Assembly (NCBI GenBank): GCA_003116995.1
Contig: BDSL01000016.1
Location: 496,001-560,000 of the forward strand
DNA from: Yamagishiella unicocca
Taxonomy: Eukaryota; Chlorophyta; Chlorophyceae; Chlamydomonadales; Volvocaceae
DNA: 64,000 nucleotides
Direction of reading: 5' to 3'
The notes beneath the pieces were generated by a model. It was not told where the DNA came from. It saw nothing but the letters and a program-made list of their open reading frames with translations, and ran no database searches. Positions 1-12,008 of the stretch are shown here, one piece after another (within the stretch, counting starts at the first letter, position 1; every line of letters starts with the position of its first letter). The translations under genes and the position numbers were made by a program.

Positions 1-1185
1 GCCCTCAGCAGCCCCCTGCTCGGCCCCTCCCATTACCACCGAAGCGACGAAACACAGGCGGGGTGAGCAACAGGGCTTGGTCGTTGCCCCGCCCGTGTAC
101 GGCACCGCCCAATCGGTTTTTCCCGCCGTCATAAGCCATCCCCCTGCTGTCCGGTCCAGTCCCAGAGTCGCACCAGGTGGCGGCGCTGAGATCACTGCCA
201 GACCATGCTGCAGAAGGCCTGTGAGGTAGAAGAAGTCGGGATCCTGCGGCAGGATGGGTTGGTGAAGGCACGGCAGGGCGGGGCGGGGCGGCGCGAGGCG
301 GGGCAGGGCTGTGGGCGGTACGACACGGAGTGGGGCGACAGGGGCCTCCGGGAGAGCTCCCACCTGCGGGGCCCTATGCTCAAGGACGAGTGGGCAGCAG
401 AGGTCCACAATACACACGGACACCTTGTAGTGTGGTGCTCTGCACATAGCCTAGGAATAACCAGGCGAGGAACAAGGAACTCGCACAAGGCATGTGCCTG
501 CCTTAGCCGTACCTGACGGTACGGCCACGGAATGACGCCTGACATGTACGTCGTTGCCGCCGCGGGAAGGATGGCGGCGCCGCCTGGGGGCAGCAGCTCC
601 CCCAGCCGTTGCCGCCGCTCACGATACTCCGACGAGGGTATCCCCGGGGTGAGCTCGTGCGCAGCGACGAGCTGTTGGGGCGAGGGTGTTTACCGGCGGG
701 ACGATGCTGCCAAGTGAGGCTGGTGGAGATAACGTGAAGCCACGTAAGGATGCTGGTAAGGACTGCGCAATTTCGCAGCAGGGGATGCTTGAGGTGGTGC
801 GGGTGGCGGGTGCAGTGTGCGCAGGCGGGTGGGTGCAGGCGGTGGGTGCGGCGCGAAAGTCGCGTGGCGAGCCGTTGAGGTGGGTGAATTAAGAGCGGCA
901 TAGGGCGTTTCACCAAAGCACGGGCTGGTAAGGGCAAGGCTAGCTGCCGCCTGTTGACTGCTGTCGGTGGCAGCATCACACCTCGGGATGGGTGGCGTGT
1001 ATGGGTTGCCCAGCAGGTGAGGCCGGGCGATCCGTGATTGTTGAATAGCAGCTAGTGATTTGATTCCATTTGTGGCTGGCCTCCGCGGTGGCTCCTCGGA
1101 ATAGAGCAAGTGTCGACAGTGTCATCGCGGTTGCCGCGATGTCCTGGTGGCCGGCCCGCAGGCCGGCCACCACACGCGCTAACAT
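1..1185 (-). CDS. Xaa-Pro aminopeptidase (aminopeptidase P, XPNPEP3-like), 5' part, truncated by window edge
   Basis: Likely a metal-dependent peptidase that removes the N-terminal residue before proline; only the N-terminal recognition domain is visible. Exons: 1185..982, 671..513 and 243 running towards or past position 1. Both joins are phase 0. Exon 2 contains the family hallmark HELTPGIP, then EYRERRQRL, AILPAA, YMSGVIPWPYRQ, and exon 3 continues DPDFFYLTGLL; this order is the usual aminopeptidase-P N-domain sequence (ELTPGIP..EF..RR..L, then YRQ(N/D)SDFxYLTG). The start at 1185 gives about 68 residues, beginning MLARVVAGL, rich in Ala, Arg, Ser and Thr and poor in acids early on. This would fit an organelle transit peptide (inference); Met at 1125 is an alternative start. 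The catalytic domain lies outside the window. The 3' end of exon 3 is not resolved: the frame stays open but loses family likeness after about 20 residues, so a donor probably lies inside 1-200. Confidence 0.75.
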
Positions 1186-3726
1186 CTTGAAAGGTTTTAA
1201 GATTATGGGATGTATTTAAATTTATTCCGAAGGATGGTATGGTGCGGTCACGTTTTGCAAAGTCAGGGTTGCTTCGCAAGCTTATGAACTGGCGTCAACA
1301 TATACAGGCAAAGGAGGGAGACACCGAAGCGTTATTGCAGCTTCCTGCTGCGCTTTTGCATTTGCATATGTATGTCGCGCAGGTACGACAAATTCTGGCG
1401 GTTGTGCGCCAACAGCATCGGTGCACATTGCCTACTTCTCTCGGTAGCAGTTGCCAAGGTGGCTAATCACGAGGGTTGGGACTAAGGAGTCCCTCATCCA
1501 TACATCAAAAGTGATGCTGAAGGCGAATGAGTGCCTCAAGAAGGGTCGTCCTGACCAAGCAGGTTTCTGGTCGTACATAGCTAGTGTTCCGACCATTTCA
1601 GCACTGCTAGGTGGTATATAGCGGCTAAAGATATATTTGCAGGGTGCGGGAGGAGACGTTGTATCGGAGAATGGAGTCTGCGCAGGACCGTTTTACACGG
1701 TTCCGCATGTCTGCGCGCCATGCCTCACACTTCGACGGCTCAGCCTTAAAAGCCCATTGATGTAGTCAGCTGGGCGCTAGAGGGTCATCGTCAGATCAAT
1801 CGAATTCCACCATGAGTCACAGACCTCATGTAGTCAATACGCATGTGTCCAATCGGAGTCAAGAGACACGGGCTAGCAGGAAACTGCGCTCAGCACCTGA
1901 AGGCACAGCGCTGCCGCCCAGAAGGCGGTCGAAGGAGCGCCACACCAACATATCTTGCCCACGATCGCTAGTGCCATTGCATAACGCACCGTAGCGGCAA
2001 GGCACAGTAAAACCACGCCAACATCCAGAACAGGGGGGCGGCAACCCCACACAACCTTAGCCCATCCAATCGTCCGTCCACTTAACCATCCGTCCATCAT
2101 CAAACGCGACAGCACCCAGTGCAGAGATTAACAACAGTACGCGCGTACCGCCGTCAGGCCGGCTCACATCGCTCGCTCGCGAGGACTGAACCCTCGAACA
2201 AACACTTATGGGCATCGCATATGGGCATCTCTCTTGCTATGCCGTGTCATCATGTCACATTTCATGTGGTTACGTCGCGTAATGTGTCAAATATCATAGA
2301 ACGTTGTGTCAAAGTGTGGTAGTGGCGTCATGTCGAGTGCGTCATGTCGCGTCAAGGGTCCAACAGGGAAGGGTATGGCGGCCGGAGCGACCAATGAAAA
2401 TTGGTGGGCCCCCAGAGGCCGCCTCACCACCTCACCGGCTCACAGGACACACACGCGGGGCATCGCATTGCCGAGGAGCAAGCGCGGGCTCCGAGCCGAG
2501 CCGCCAGCCTCAACAGAGGCACATAACAGCGCCCGAGCAACATCCCGAATGGGCCGCCGTAACGGCGCTGCCCGGGACGACGTCAGGCACGAACTATCGC
2601 CCGACCAGCGTTGGCGGCAAGGTCTTGTTGGAGGGAAGAACTAATAGAAACGCCTAATAAAATTCCAGGGGTCACAAAAAGGAAGCGGGCAATCATAATA
2701 CGCGTGACCGCAATGGTCAATGGCGCAAACAGCCCACCCGTCAACTGGCCAATGAGCACGACCACGGAGTCGGGCCGCTGCGGGCCGTCCAAGAGTAGTC
2801 AGCATCCAGGCAAAAAAAAAGGAACAACAACGGTCCATTGTAAACGTACATCACATCCAACATACATGACGCCGCTCGGTGTTTTGTCTTTCATGTGTCA
2901 GCCTACAAAGCAGCAAGCAGTTGACAGCCGTAGATGGTTGCATGCTTCGGCAGTTACTAGCATGTCAGTCGAAGGCCACTCAGAGTCACGCCAAAATTAA
3001 GGCGCTTTCAATCTCCCATTTTGCACCCAGTCAACTCACTAGCCCTGAACCCAACGAGTGTGCGCCAACCCCACCCACGCTCAGCATCGTGTCTCCGAAC
3101 GTCCCTCCCTCGTCCCAACCAACGACACCCGACACTCAGCGCCTCCCGGCGGCCCTCGTCTGAGCGTCCGCGTCCACGATGCCTCTCACAGCACATCCGT
3201 CAGATATGCAAAAGTAAGCCAGAAATAGCAACCTTTACGGACAATTGATGTGCGCCAACCGACCATAAAAGGTACCGAAAGCCGCTCCAGCCGCCGAAAG
3301 CCGCTCCAGCCGCCGCTTCCGAATGCCACTCATATGCTGTGAAGTCAGCCCCCAGAAAACCACGCCGTCGCACGCAGCCCAAACGCCGCTGCTGCAATCT
3401 GAACTCGTCGCTTCAAGTCATGCGCAGAATCACAGCGCTAATGCCGGCGATGCCCGTGCAGCGGCTTGTCAGGCCAAGCTGGGGCTACCGCCAACGGGTC
3501 CGGAGGTTTCGGTGGAACAAGGCAGAAAGACCGGGACTCTCTGCGTCAGTCCAACGTGTCGTCGGGCATTCCCTCCAGCCATCAAGGGTTGACACACGGT
3601 GTCCTAGCTGCCCGCGCTGCGTTGAGCAGATCCGAACCTCAGGGTTGGGACGAACAATCCTGCCAGTCCTCCCGACACCTCCTCAGGCGTCATCTCCTCC
3701 AACACATCGCCAGCCCAGGCAACTCT
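1186..3726. other. Intergenic, no supported gene
   Basis: This stretch lies between the start of the aminopeptidase gene and the stop of the next minus-strand gene. It should hold the promoter of the former and the 3' UTR of the latter. It contains short open frames on both strands but none has domain-like sequence or a splice pattern that joins it to a neighbour. Composition is mixed and less GC-rich than the coding blocks. Confidence 0.5.
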
Positions 3727-6700
3727 TTAGCACGCAGCGAGCGTCGCCTGCGCCTGCAGGATCCGATCCCGAATCTGCTCCAGGGACGGCCTCTTCGCCG
3801 GGTCCCTCGCCAGGATCCACTCCACGAGCCCCACTAGTTGCGGCAGGTTGCCGAGCCGGGCGCGCTCCGGTTCCGTCAGCGTTAGCCTCTCGCCCGAGCC
3901 AAACGCGACCCGATGCGTCACGGAAGCATAGTCGCCGCCGAACAGCACCGTCCCGGACAGCAGCTCGTACGCCAGGCACCCGAGCGACCACACGTCCGAA
4001 GCGAGGCCGGCACCGGCCAAGGAGTGCTGCTGCTGCTTTTGCCTGGCGGTGGTGGCGGTGGTAGGGCGCGAGCTGGGGCGCGCCGTGGTCTGGCCCGTTG
4101 GGGACGTCGTCGTTGCGGGCCCAGGCGACGGCGACGGTGGGCGCTGCGGCGCCGACGCGGTCGCGTTGCCGGCACGCCCTGTTGCGTTCAGCAACAGCAT
4201 CTCGGGGCTCTTGAAGACCTCCGTGCCGCGGTTGCGAGCCGTGAAGGCCTCCTCGGCGCACCGGTACGCCCGAGCCTCGCCGAAGTCCGCCAACACGCAG
4301 CGGAACGGCACCGACGCCACGTCGCCGCCGCTGGCGGCGCCACTGGCCGCGGGCTTGGCCGGAGACGCGGCGGCGGCGACGCCGACGGGCGCCCACAGCT
4401 CGCCGTCACGCACTCCGGGCAGCGGCTCAATGAGGACGTTGGAGCACTTGAGGTCGAAGTGCACGACGTGGTGTGAGGCGAGCAGGCGCAGCCCCTCCAC
4501 CACCTGAGCCAGCGCGGAGAGGTACACACGTGCAGCTGCCGCGGCCGCTGCGGCGTCGGAGGCGCCGGCGCCAGCTGCGGCGGCGTCAGCGGCGGCGGCG
4601 TCGCCTAGGGGCCGCTGCCTCGCGCGCCACTCCGCCAGCGAGCAGCGGTACCGGCGCATGATGATCCAGTAGGCGTCGTCGCGCATGCCGTAGTCAAGCA
4701 GCTGGCAGATGCAGTCGTGTCCTGTAGGGGTTCAATGGACGATGGTAAGGAACCGTGGAGAATGGTAAGGAACCATGGAGGACGGCACGGAACCGTGGAC
4801 GGTGGCAAGGAACCAATCCGTGGAGGATGGTAAGGGACCGTGGACGATGGCCAGGAGCCGTGTAAGGGACAGCGCGACTGGCTCATGAGCCGGTGCACGT
4901 GAGCCGGTGCACGTACCCAACAGCCAGCGCATCAGCTTCAGCACATTAGAAACCCTTCCGACCCACCAGACAAATAACCACCCACCATAACCATGCCCGA
5001 CAAGGCGCTTCCAACCAGCCGAACCCCGCCAGCCAGCCCTGCCCTCACCGGTGAATCGCTCCATGACGGACACCTCCCCGAACACGTCCGCCAGCACACA
5101 CGAGTCGTACGGCGCCCCCGGCAGCGGGATGGTTTTGATCACCACCTGCGTCGGTGCAGCCTGCGCGACAGCCACCGTCGCCTGCCCCGTGGGCGTCGGC
5201 GAGGGCCAGGCCTGTGTGCGCGGGGGGTCCATACGCGCGCGGAAGATGTCGCCGAATGCGCCCCGGGCCACAAACTGCAGGTTGCTGTATCGGCTCGCGT
5301 CAAAGAGGGGCCTACTCAGCAGCTGCAGCGCGCGCGTGATGGCGCTGGCGCGACTGGGTGCCGCTGCCGCAGCCGCCGCAATGGCCGCGTCCTCTCCAGC
5401 TACTGCTGCTGCTGCGGCTGCTGCGCCTGCAGTGGCGCTGACGGCCCCGCTGCTCGCTTCCGTAGCCAGTCGCAGCAGCTGCAACTGCTGCTCCTCGGGC
5501 TGCGCGTCCTGTGCCGCCGCTGCTGCTGCTGCCGGGTAGTCCCGGGCCGAGTCCCTGGGCTGCAACAGCTCCGCACTGGGCGCCGCCACACTGGCAGGCT
5601 GCGGGCCGGCCGCCGCCACACTGGCAGGCTGCGGGCCGGCCGCCGCCGATTCGGGCCTTGGCGACGTGGCAGATACCACCCGGCTATCGCCGCCGCCGGG
5701 TGCAGGTGCTGCGGCCACGGTCGCCCATCGGCCCGCCTGCCTTGCAGCCGCCGCCGCGGCCGCCAGCTGCGCGCGACGCTGCGCGCCGCGGCACAGGTCG
5801 TGCACCACGCCGCTGTTGCGGGGGGCGTTCAGGTGCCACAGCAGGATGAACTCCGCGTGCGGCACGCTGCTGTGGGCCGGGTACTGCGGCACATAGCCCG
5901 CGTCCAGAGCGCCGGCTGGCGACACTAGGAGGTCCATGAGGACCTTGAGGAGCAGGATGTGGGTGGCTCGGTCCTGGTACAGCAGCCGCTGGCAGGCGAG
6001 GTCCTGGTAGGTCTGAACCTCCGGTGGTCGCGGCTCCGCCTCCGCGATCCGCTGCATCGGGCTGCCGGAGGCGGCCTGCCCCGCGGGCTCAGAGGCCTGC
6101 TGGGTCGCCGCCGCGCCGGTGTTGCTGGACACGGCGATGGAGCTGCCGGTGGGGAGCAGCGTGTTGGCGCTGTCCATGCCACTGCAGTTGGAGAGGCTGC
6201 CGCCATTGGTGGCGCGCAGCATGGAGCTCAGCGGCACGGTGCGGCCCGTGTCGGTGGCGCCATCGCGCCGGCGCAGGGACTTGAGGTTGAGGGCTGGGAT
6301 GAGCGGCTGCGCCGGGCGACGGGGGGTGCCTTCGCCGGCTTCGCCGCCGGCGGATGTCGCCGCCGCCGCCGCCGGGAGCTGCTGCTGCTGCGCCGCAGGA
6401 CCTTCGTTTGCGTTCTGGAACTGGCGGCTGAGGTCACGCACTGGCGACGACGCCGCCAGCGCCGCAGCTGCAGACGCCCAGGGAGGGGGCTGCTGTTGCT
6501 GCGGTACGTTCCCGCCGGGGGACGTGGCCCACACGCCGCCGTTCGCGCGGTTGGACGCGGACAGCACCACCATGGCGCGGGAGCTGCCCGGCGGCGGGGC
6601 GCGGGCCGATGCCGACGGAGAGGAGGACGTCGCGGCTGCAGCGCCCTCAACAATCGCTCCCACCTTCAGCGGCGGCAGCACCGGCTTAACAGGGAGGGGT

Positions 6701-9700
6701 GGCCGGCCGTGCGCCGCCGCCGCAGCAGCCTGGGGCTGGCGGCCGGAACCAGAGCTCTGGACCATGATGTGCAGCTCGCCCTGCGGGCCTGCGTGAACCG
6801 GGGAGCCGTTCGTCACCTCCCGCGGCCGGGTCGCGTGGCCGGGGTCCTCGGCGGTGCCGTCCGCCGCCTGCGCCGCGTGCTGGGCAGCCGATGGGGCAGG
6901 GGGGAGCGGTGGCGGCATCGCGCCCATGGCGGAGCTGCCGCGGGAGCGGGTGCGGGGTGGCGGGTTGGGCACCTGGCTGGTGTCGCCGGTGGTCGCCGCG
7001 GTGGCGTAAGCCTCCACCAGCGTCGAAGACCACACGGCAACTCGCTCGGCCGCGGTGGCCGCCGCAAATGGATCGGGCGTGGGAGTGGGAGCCTCGTCGG
7101 ACAGCTCGTCGTCCTCATCGAAGTTGATGTCCTCGCCGAAAGCCCCGCCTCCCAGCGCGCTGTTGCCGTTGCTGCCGCGCCCTCCCGCCGGCCGCCGACC
7201 CACGGGCGAGTGCACAGCCAACGAACTAATCGAGGCCGTCCGCAACCCAACCAGCGCCAGGCGTGGCACGCCGCTGGAGCGCCGACTAGGGCTGCTGGCG
7301 CCCCAGCTGCCGTACGAGCATATTTCGCGGGCACCGCCCACCGAAGCCTCAGGACCACACTGCTGCTGGCCGTCCTGCGCCGGTGGCGGCGGTGGTGGCG
7401 GCACTGCAGCCTGCACCGCCGCCTCCGCCGCCGCCTGTCGCGCGTCGCTCCTCGCCTTCAGCTCCTTACCCTCCTCATCGTAGTCGAGCCCGTCCAGCTC
7501 CAAGTCGTGCCCCAGTGCGTCCTCCAGCGCGATAAGCCGCTCCACGTCCTCATTGAGGTCGTACGTGAATTCAAAGCCCTTGCTGGCGCTGCGGGCGGCC
7601 GGCGCGGGCGCACCGCGTGCTGGCGCTGTCGTCGACGGTTCGCCGGGGCTTGGCGACCGCGTCCCTACACTGCCCCTCTGGTCCCCGTTCTCCTCCTCCT
7701 CCTCCTCCTCGTCGGAGTCACAGTCCGAGTCGTCACCTGAGTCGTCATCTGAGTCCGAGGAGTCGCCGTTGGGGTCCTCAGCCTCAGCGTCATGCTGCGC
7801 GGCCGGTAGGAGCTGGCTCTCCAGGGAGACCTCCTGCAGGATCCACTCCACGGTGCGCACCCGCGCAAACGCGCTCCGCACTGGGTGCCCCGGGTGGCGA
7901 GCCAGGCTGCGCAACAAGGTGGCGTGAATGCGGCAGAGCTCCGCAGAACCGCACTTTGGGTCGCCGGCGGAAGCCTGGCGAAGCAGGGTAAGGGTAGGAA
8001 GCGCGTTTGGAAAGGCGGGCATGCGGTGGTATGTTGAGCTGCAGGTGTGCGGAGTCAGTCCGACTGCCGACGGTAGCGCTGTAACAGCCAGCGGTGGCGC
8101 ATTCCTAGCGACTGTTTCCCATCCATACCACACGCGACACGCCCTTTTCCTCACCTCGTAGCTCTGGACCATAGCGGTATGGTGCAGCACGACGTAGTGG
8201 TCAGCCAGCGCAGGCGAGTAGAGTACTTTTGCGTCCGGCATATCGTACAGAACCTGCAGGGTATCCACATATAGCGCACCGGGAGAGTTACGCGCCTTCC
8301 GTGAGTGGTTGCCCGGCATAAGCAAGCCCTGGTGCGAGCCCACAGTGGCACCAAACCCCACGCGCTTCAACAGATTGCCCCATTGCAACCTCATTGCTGC
8401 GGGCAATATTAATGACAGGTGGCGCCCACAACCCACCTGAAGCAGCCACAACGCGTGCAGCTGCGCCACGAGTGTGTCTTCAGCCAACGGCAACGCCAGC
8501 AGACGCGGCACGGCGCCGGAAGGCGGGGCAAGTAGGGCTCCTAGGCGCTGGATGCACGCGCCCATACCTACGCAGTGACAGTGCGTGGACTTTGTTTGTT
8601 TCAAGCTGAAGTTTTATAGCTACGTCTTTAAATAATCCAGTATTGATAATTGATACGCGAGAACCGCAAATGTAAGTTGTAGGATGACAGGTTTTCTGGC
8701 AAAATGGCAAGAGATTGTCCTGGCCGGTAGCAAGTCCCCGCGACATTGTCATGGTGACAAGGTGGGTTCGGCGCCTACTCCACAGTACCATGCACGGAAT
8801 ATCCTCACGACGGGCACACGACACCAAGGCCAGCGGCCAAGCGGTCGCTTCCCAACTAAGGTGCCGAACTGCTCCCCTACTTATCTGCCACCTACGCCTT
8901 CCCTTATTGGGCATTGGCTGGTCCCACAATTCCCACTCGCTGCCCTCCATCGACATCTGACGTGTCGTGACCCCCAGTTGCTGTGTGCGGATAGACGCTG
9001 CTGCCTTACGTTGCACGCTGTCCGCATGGGCAGCAGCGAATTTGACGAGCTGGGTCAGGAAGCCCCAGAGCTGGAGCGCCTTCGCGAGGGCCTCCTGCGG
9101 CTCCCGGTCCGCCCTCGCCGCAGCCAGGCGGTAGTCCGCGCTGAAGTGCAGCAGCTCCAGCGCCTCCGCGAGCATGTCGAGCCAGTCAGGGCGCAGTAGC
9201 AGAGCCGCCGCCGCAAACGTCAGTGGAAGCTGCTGCTTCTGTGCCGAGGCCCTCTTGCCGGGCAGGCCCTGTTCAATGTACTCCAGGAGCTGCTCCGAGC
9301 CCTGCTCTGCAAGCTTTTCGGAGGCCTGTTGTTGATCACCCGCCAGCGTGGCTACATCGCTCCCGCTGCCGCCTTCGCGCAGCTGCTGCACCTCTTTGTC
9401 GCGCGGCACCTTCGGGTCTTGTTGTGGGTGCTGGGGCTGCGTTGCGCGGCTCGCTTGCAACAGCACGTCCGCATACAGCTGCAGCAGCGCTAGGAACGCT
9501 GACACGGTGTCGGGCTGCCAGAAGCGAACTTGGCCAGCTGATCTCACTACGTGCTCTGCGTGAACGAGCCCATCGCCCACCGCGTACAGCACGGCCGTGG
9601 CGGCTGAGGGACTGGAGCGCGCACCCAGCCAGCGCCGAACCTCGCCGAGCAGCAGTTCAACGCGCAGCAGGGTCCGTGCGCCTGAGCACGGGAGTGGTGT

Positions 9701-10576
9701 GAAGGAGAGGAGTGGGGCTGAGGGAAGCAGAGCGCCATGAAAGGAAACGGACAGCCTTCTGGATCCTCCACACGTACTCGTACTGATGGACATTCAGGGC
9801 CGCTATGGCCAAACTTTAGGACCGTATGAGAGCAACGTCGTTGGCCCCCCCCCTTAAACGCCGCTTCCGCGTCCCTTACCCGGCCTGGGGGTTCCGCACG
9901 TCTCCAGCAGCTGTGCGTTCAGCCGCGCCAACTCGGGATCTGCGAAACTAATGCTGCTAACCCCGCCTGTATCCAAGCGGGATGGCAAAGCGCCCGGGCG
10001 TTGCTCAGGTTGACGAAGTTGGCTTTGTTCCGACAACACTCGCTTAGCCTTCTGTAGAAGCGCTCGAAGCATTCGCTCATTACGCAGCAGGTCGACCGCC
10101 AAGATAACTTGCGGTTCCTTTACGGCTGAGCCCTCGGCAGCCCTCTGCGAGTTGGGAGAATCTCCCCCACAAGTCTTAGCCGGTCCGGCGCAAGCCTTGT
10201 GCCAGGAGGCTGTGTCTCGATCCTGGCTGCCATTGTCAGCACTACGCCTATAGGAGGGCGTTCATTTAGTGCGGACCGAGAAAGTTGACAAGCAACTGTG
10301 ACGCGGCCCCAAGGACATTTTCACAGTTTCCTTACGCTTACTTTGTGCCTTCTGTCCTCTTTACTTCGACTTTGCCGTCCGCAATCAGGATGTCCTCCTT
10401 GGCTTTGGCAAAGGGCCTCCCTTCTCGATCGGCGACCGTGGGCTCGCCTGCAGCCCAGGAAATTGTACAATGCAGGTAACCACACTACATCACGGCGTGG
10501 GCCTCAGGGGCAGATATGCAGGCCTGAGCTGCGTACCTTTGCCAAGGCAAAGCCATAGCGAGCAGAGAACCTTCAT
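3727..10576 (-). CDS. Large protein kinase with long helical/low-complexity N-terminal region
   Basis: Predicted Ser/Thr-type kinase of 1839 residues. Exons: 10576..10537, 10447..10342, 10247..9880, 9681..9010, 8567..8155, 7974..5049, 4721..3727; all phases agree. Residues 1 to about 640 are leucine-rich and helical. Residues about 640-1420 are low complexity: an acidic stretch (DSDDDSGDD followed by an E run), polyQ, polyA and a duplicated ASVAAAGPQP. The kinase domain covers about 1429-1835: glycine loop RGAFGDIF, catalytic lysine in QVVIKTI, helix-C glutamate in FGEVSVMERF, HFDLKCSNVL as catalytic loop, LADFGEA, KSPEM for APE, and SDVWSLGCLAYELLSG. The HRD arginine is Phe, so this is a non-RD kinase, but the essential Asp, Lys and Asn are present and activity is likely. 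A roughly 50-residue insert lies between the APE-like motif and SDVWSLG. The small first exon (MKVLCSLWL) is the least certain part. I cannot assign a named subfamily. Confidence 0.8.
5584..5643. repeat. 30-bp tandem duplication within kinase exon
   Basis: Two perfect head-to-tail copies of a 30-bp unit (starting ccgccacactggcaggctgc) inside the large exon of the minus-strand kinase. It encodes the repeated decapeptide ASVAAAGPQP, so it keeps frame. Confidence 0.85.
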
Positions 10577-12008
10577 GAGCACCGTGGGCCACCTCTTAAA
10601 TCAGCTCGACTCCTAAGGGCATAATGCTGGCCCTCAGCGCGCGGCCAATGTAGGATAGGGCGGTGCCATGTTGCCGGTCCTCCAACGCTGACCAGTCAGG
10701 CTAAAGCTTGCCAATTTCCGGCGACCAGCGCTGTGCACTGTTTCACGTAAAAGAAACCAACCAGGCTGTAAGGAAGCAGAGTCTGGAAAGGATAAAGCAC
10801 GCTGGAAGATATGCAATACAACAGCAGGGCTTCAAACGACCGGAATACGTCGAATAACTTTTCGCTCAACAAGTATGCAGTTTGACTATGCCTCTATTTA
10901 GGTGTACAGAGCAACAATGGTGTTAATCGTCGAGCGTATGCCGACAATACGCGAACGTCAGCAAAGGTAACCACTGCCAGAGGTCGTACTTGCATTCCGG
11001 GTCGGCAAAACGTACGAGCAGGTAGAAATACAATATTATTGGTGGGCTAAAATGCAGGCTTTGGATATACATGGTCGTGAAGACGCCCTGTTTCAGCGAG
11101 CGCTTCCCGGGCCGGCCCTGCGAAGCCTTATGAAACCCCATATCAGCACCTCCCTCCGCCAGATGGCTGTTTGCCTAGACCGTTTCATCGGCTGCATAGC
11201 CAGGTTACATTCGCAATGTATTCATACATGGCAAGGCTGCCTCATTTCGACAGGCCGACCCCTGCCGACCACAGGTCGCCGCCCAGAGCCGGCGGGCGTA
11301 ACCCAAACGCCGTACTGGTGTCCCAGCACTGTTACGTACGTAAGAACAGGTGAACATTTAAATCACAACCTCGATATATTAGCATTGTTGAGGCTGTCGC
11401 GCCACCGCCCACCAAAGACGTATGGTCTCGGAGCCGCCCGAACTACGAAAGTGTCGTGCCATAAAACATGCGCTACGAACTCTTTGACCGTACGCCAGCC
11501 GTATGAAAACAATAGATTGTCGTCGCCGTTTCGTGGTATGTATTGCCGTTCTTGACTGTCAACATTGGCCACGGGACCCTAAACAGGCCAGACGCCAATT
11601 TGTCAGGCAAACGTTGCGTTGCCATGGCGCAATGCCGCTTTGTCAGCACGCGGCGAATACACAGCAACATAAGCCGCGCAAAGAATACAATTACGACGCA
11701 GATGCACCTTCGACATATACCGGTACATGTGCACATTCAAGTCTATCATACAGGTCGCTCGGGCTAAGCATTCCTGGTAAATCGTGGACACCAATTGTCA
11801 AGATGAAAATGGTGCGAGTAGAACCCCTGGGATACACATGTGCACACACACACACCATAATTGACAGAAGTTTCTAGGATGTGTTTCGCGTTTCGCAACT
11901 AGTGAACTATTTGTCGCAGCGACCGAAAACGCCAACCCTTAGTGCGGCCAACTGAGGGCCCTGCGCCCCACCGTACGAGACCGTTGCAAGCTCCGAAACT
12001 TCAGCTGC
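10577..12008. other. Intergenic spacer between two minus-strand genes
   Basis: It lies between the start of the kinase gene and the stop of the next minus-strand gene. It would hold the kinase promoter and the 3' UTR of the upstream gene. A minus-strand TGTAA, the usual volvocine polyadenylation signal, occurs at 11209..11205, about 800 nt after the stop at 12009. No open frame here shows domain-like sequence. Confidence 0.45.

Noticed and set aside
3339..4476. Long plus-strand ORFs opposite the kinase catalytic exon
   Set aside because: Arg/Ala/Gly-rich frames of the kind produced antisense to GC-rich coding DNA; the minus strand has all kinase motifs.
5959..7740. 593-codon plus-strand ORF
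   Set aside because: It is antisense to the large low-complexity exon of the kinase gene and has no domain-like content.
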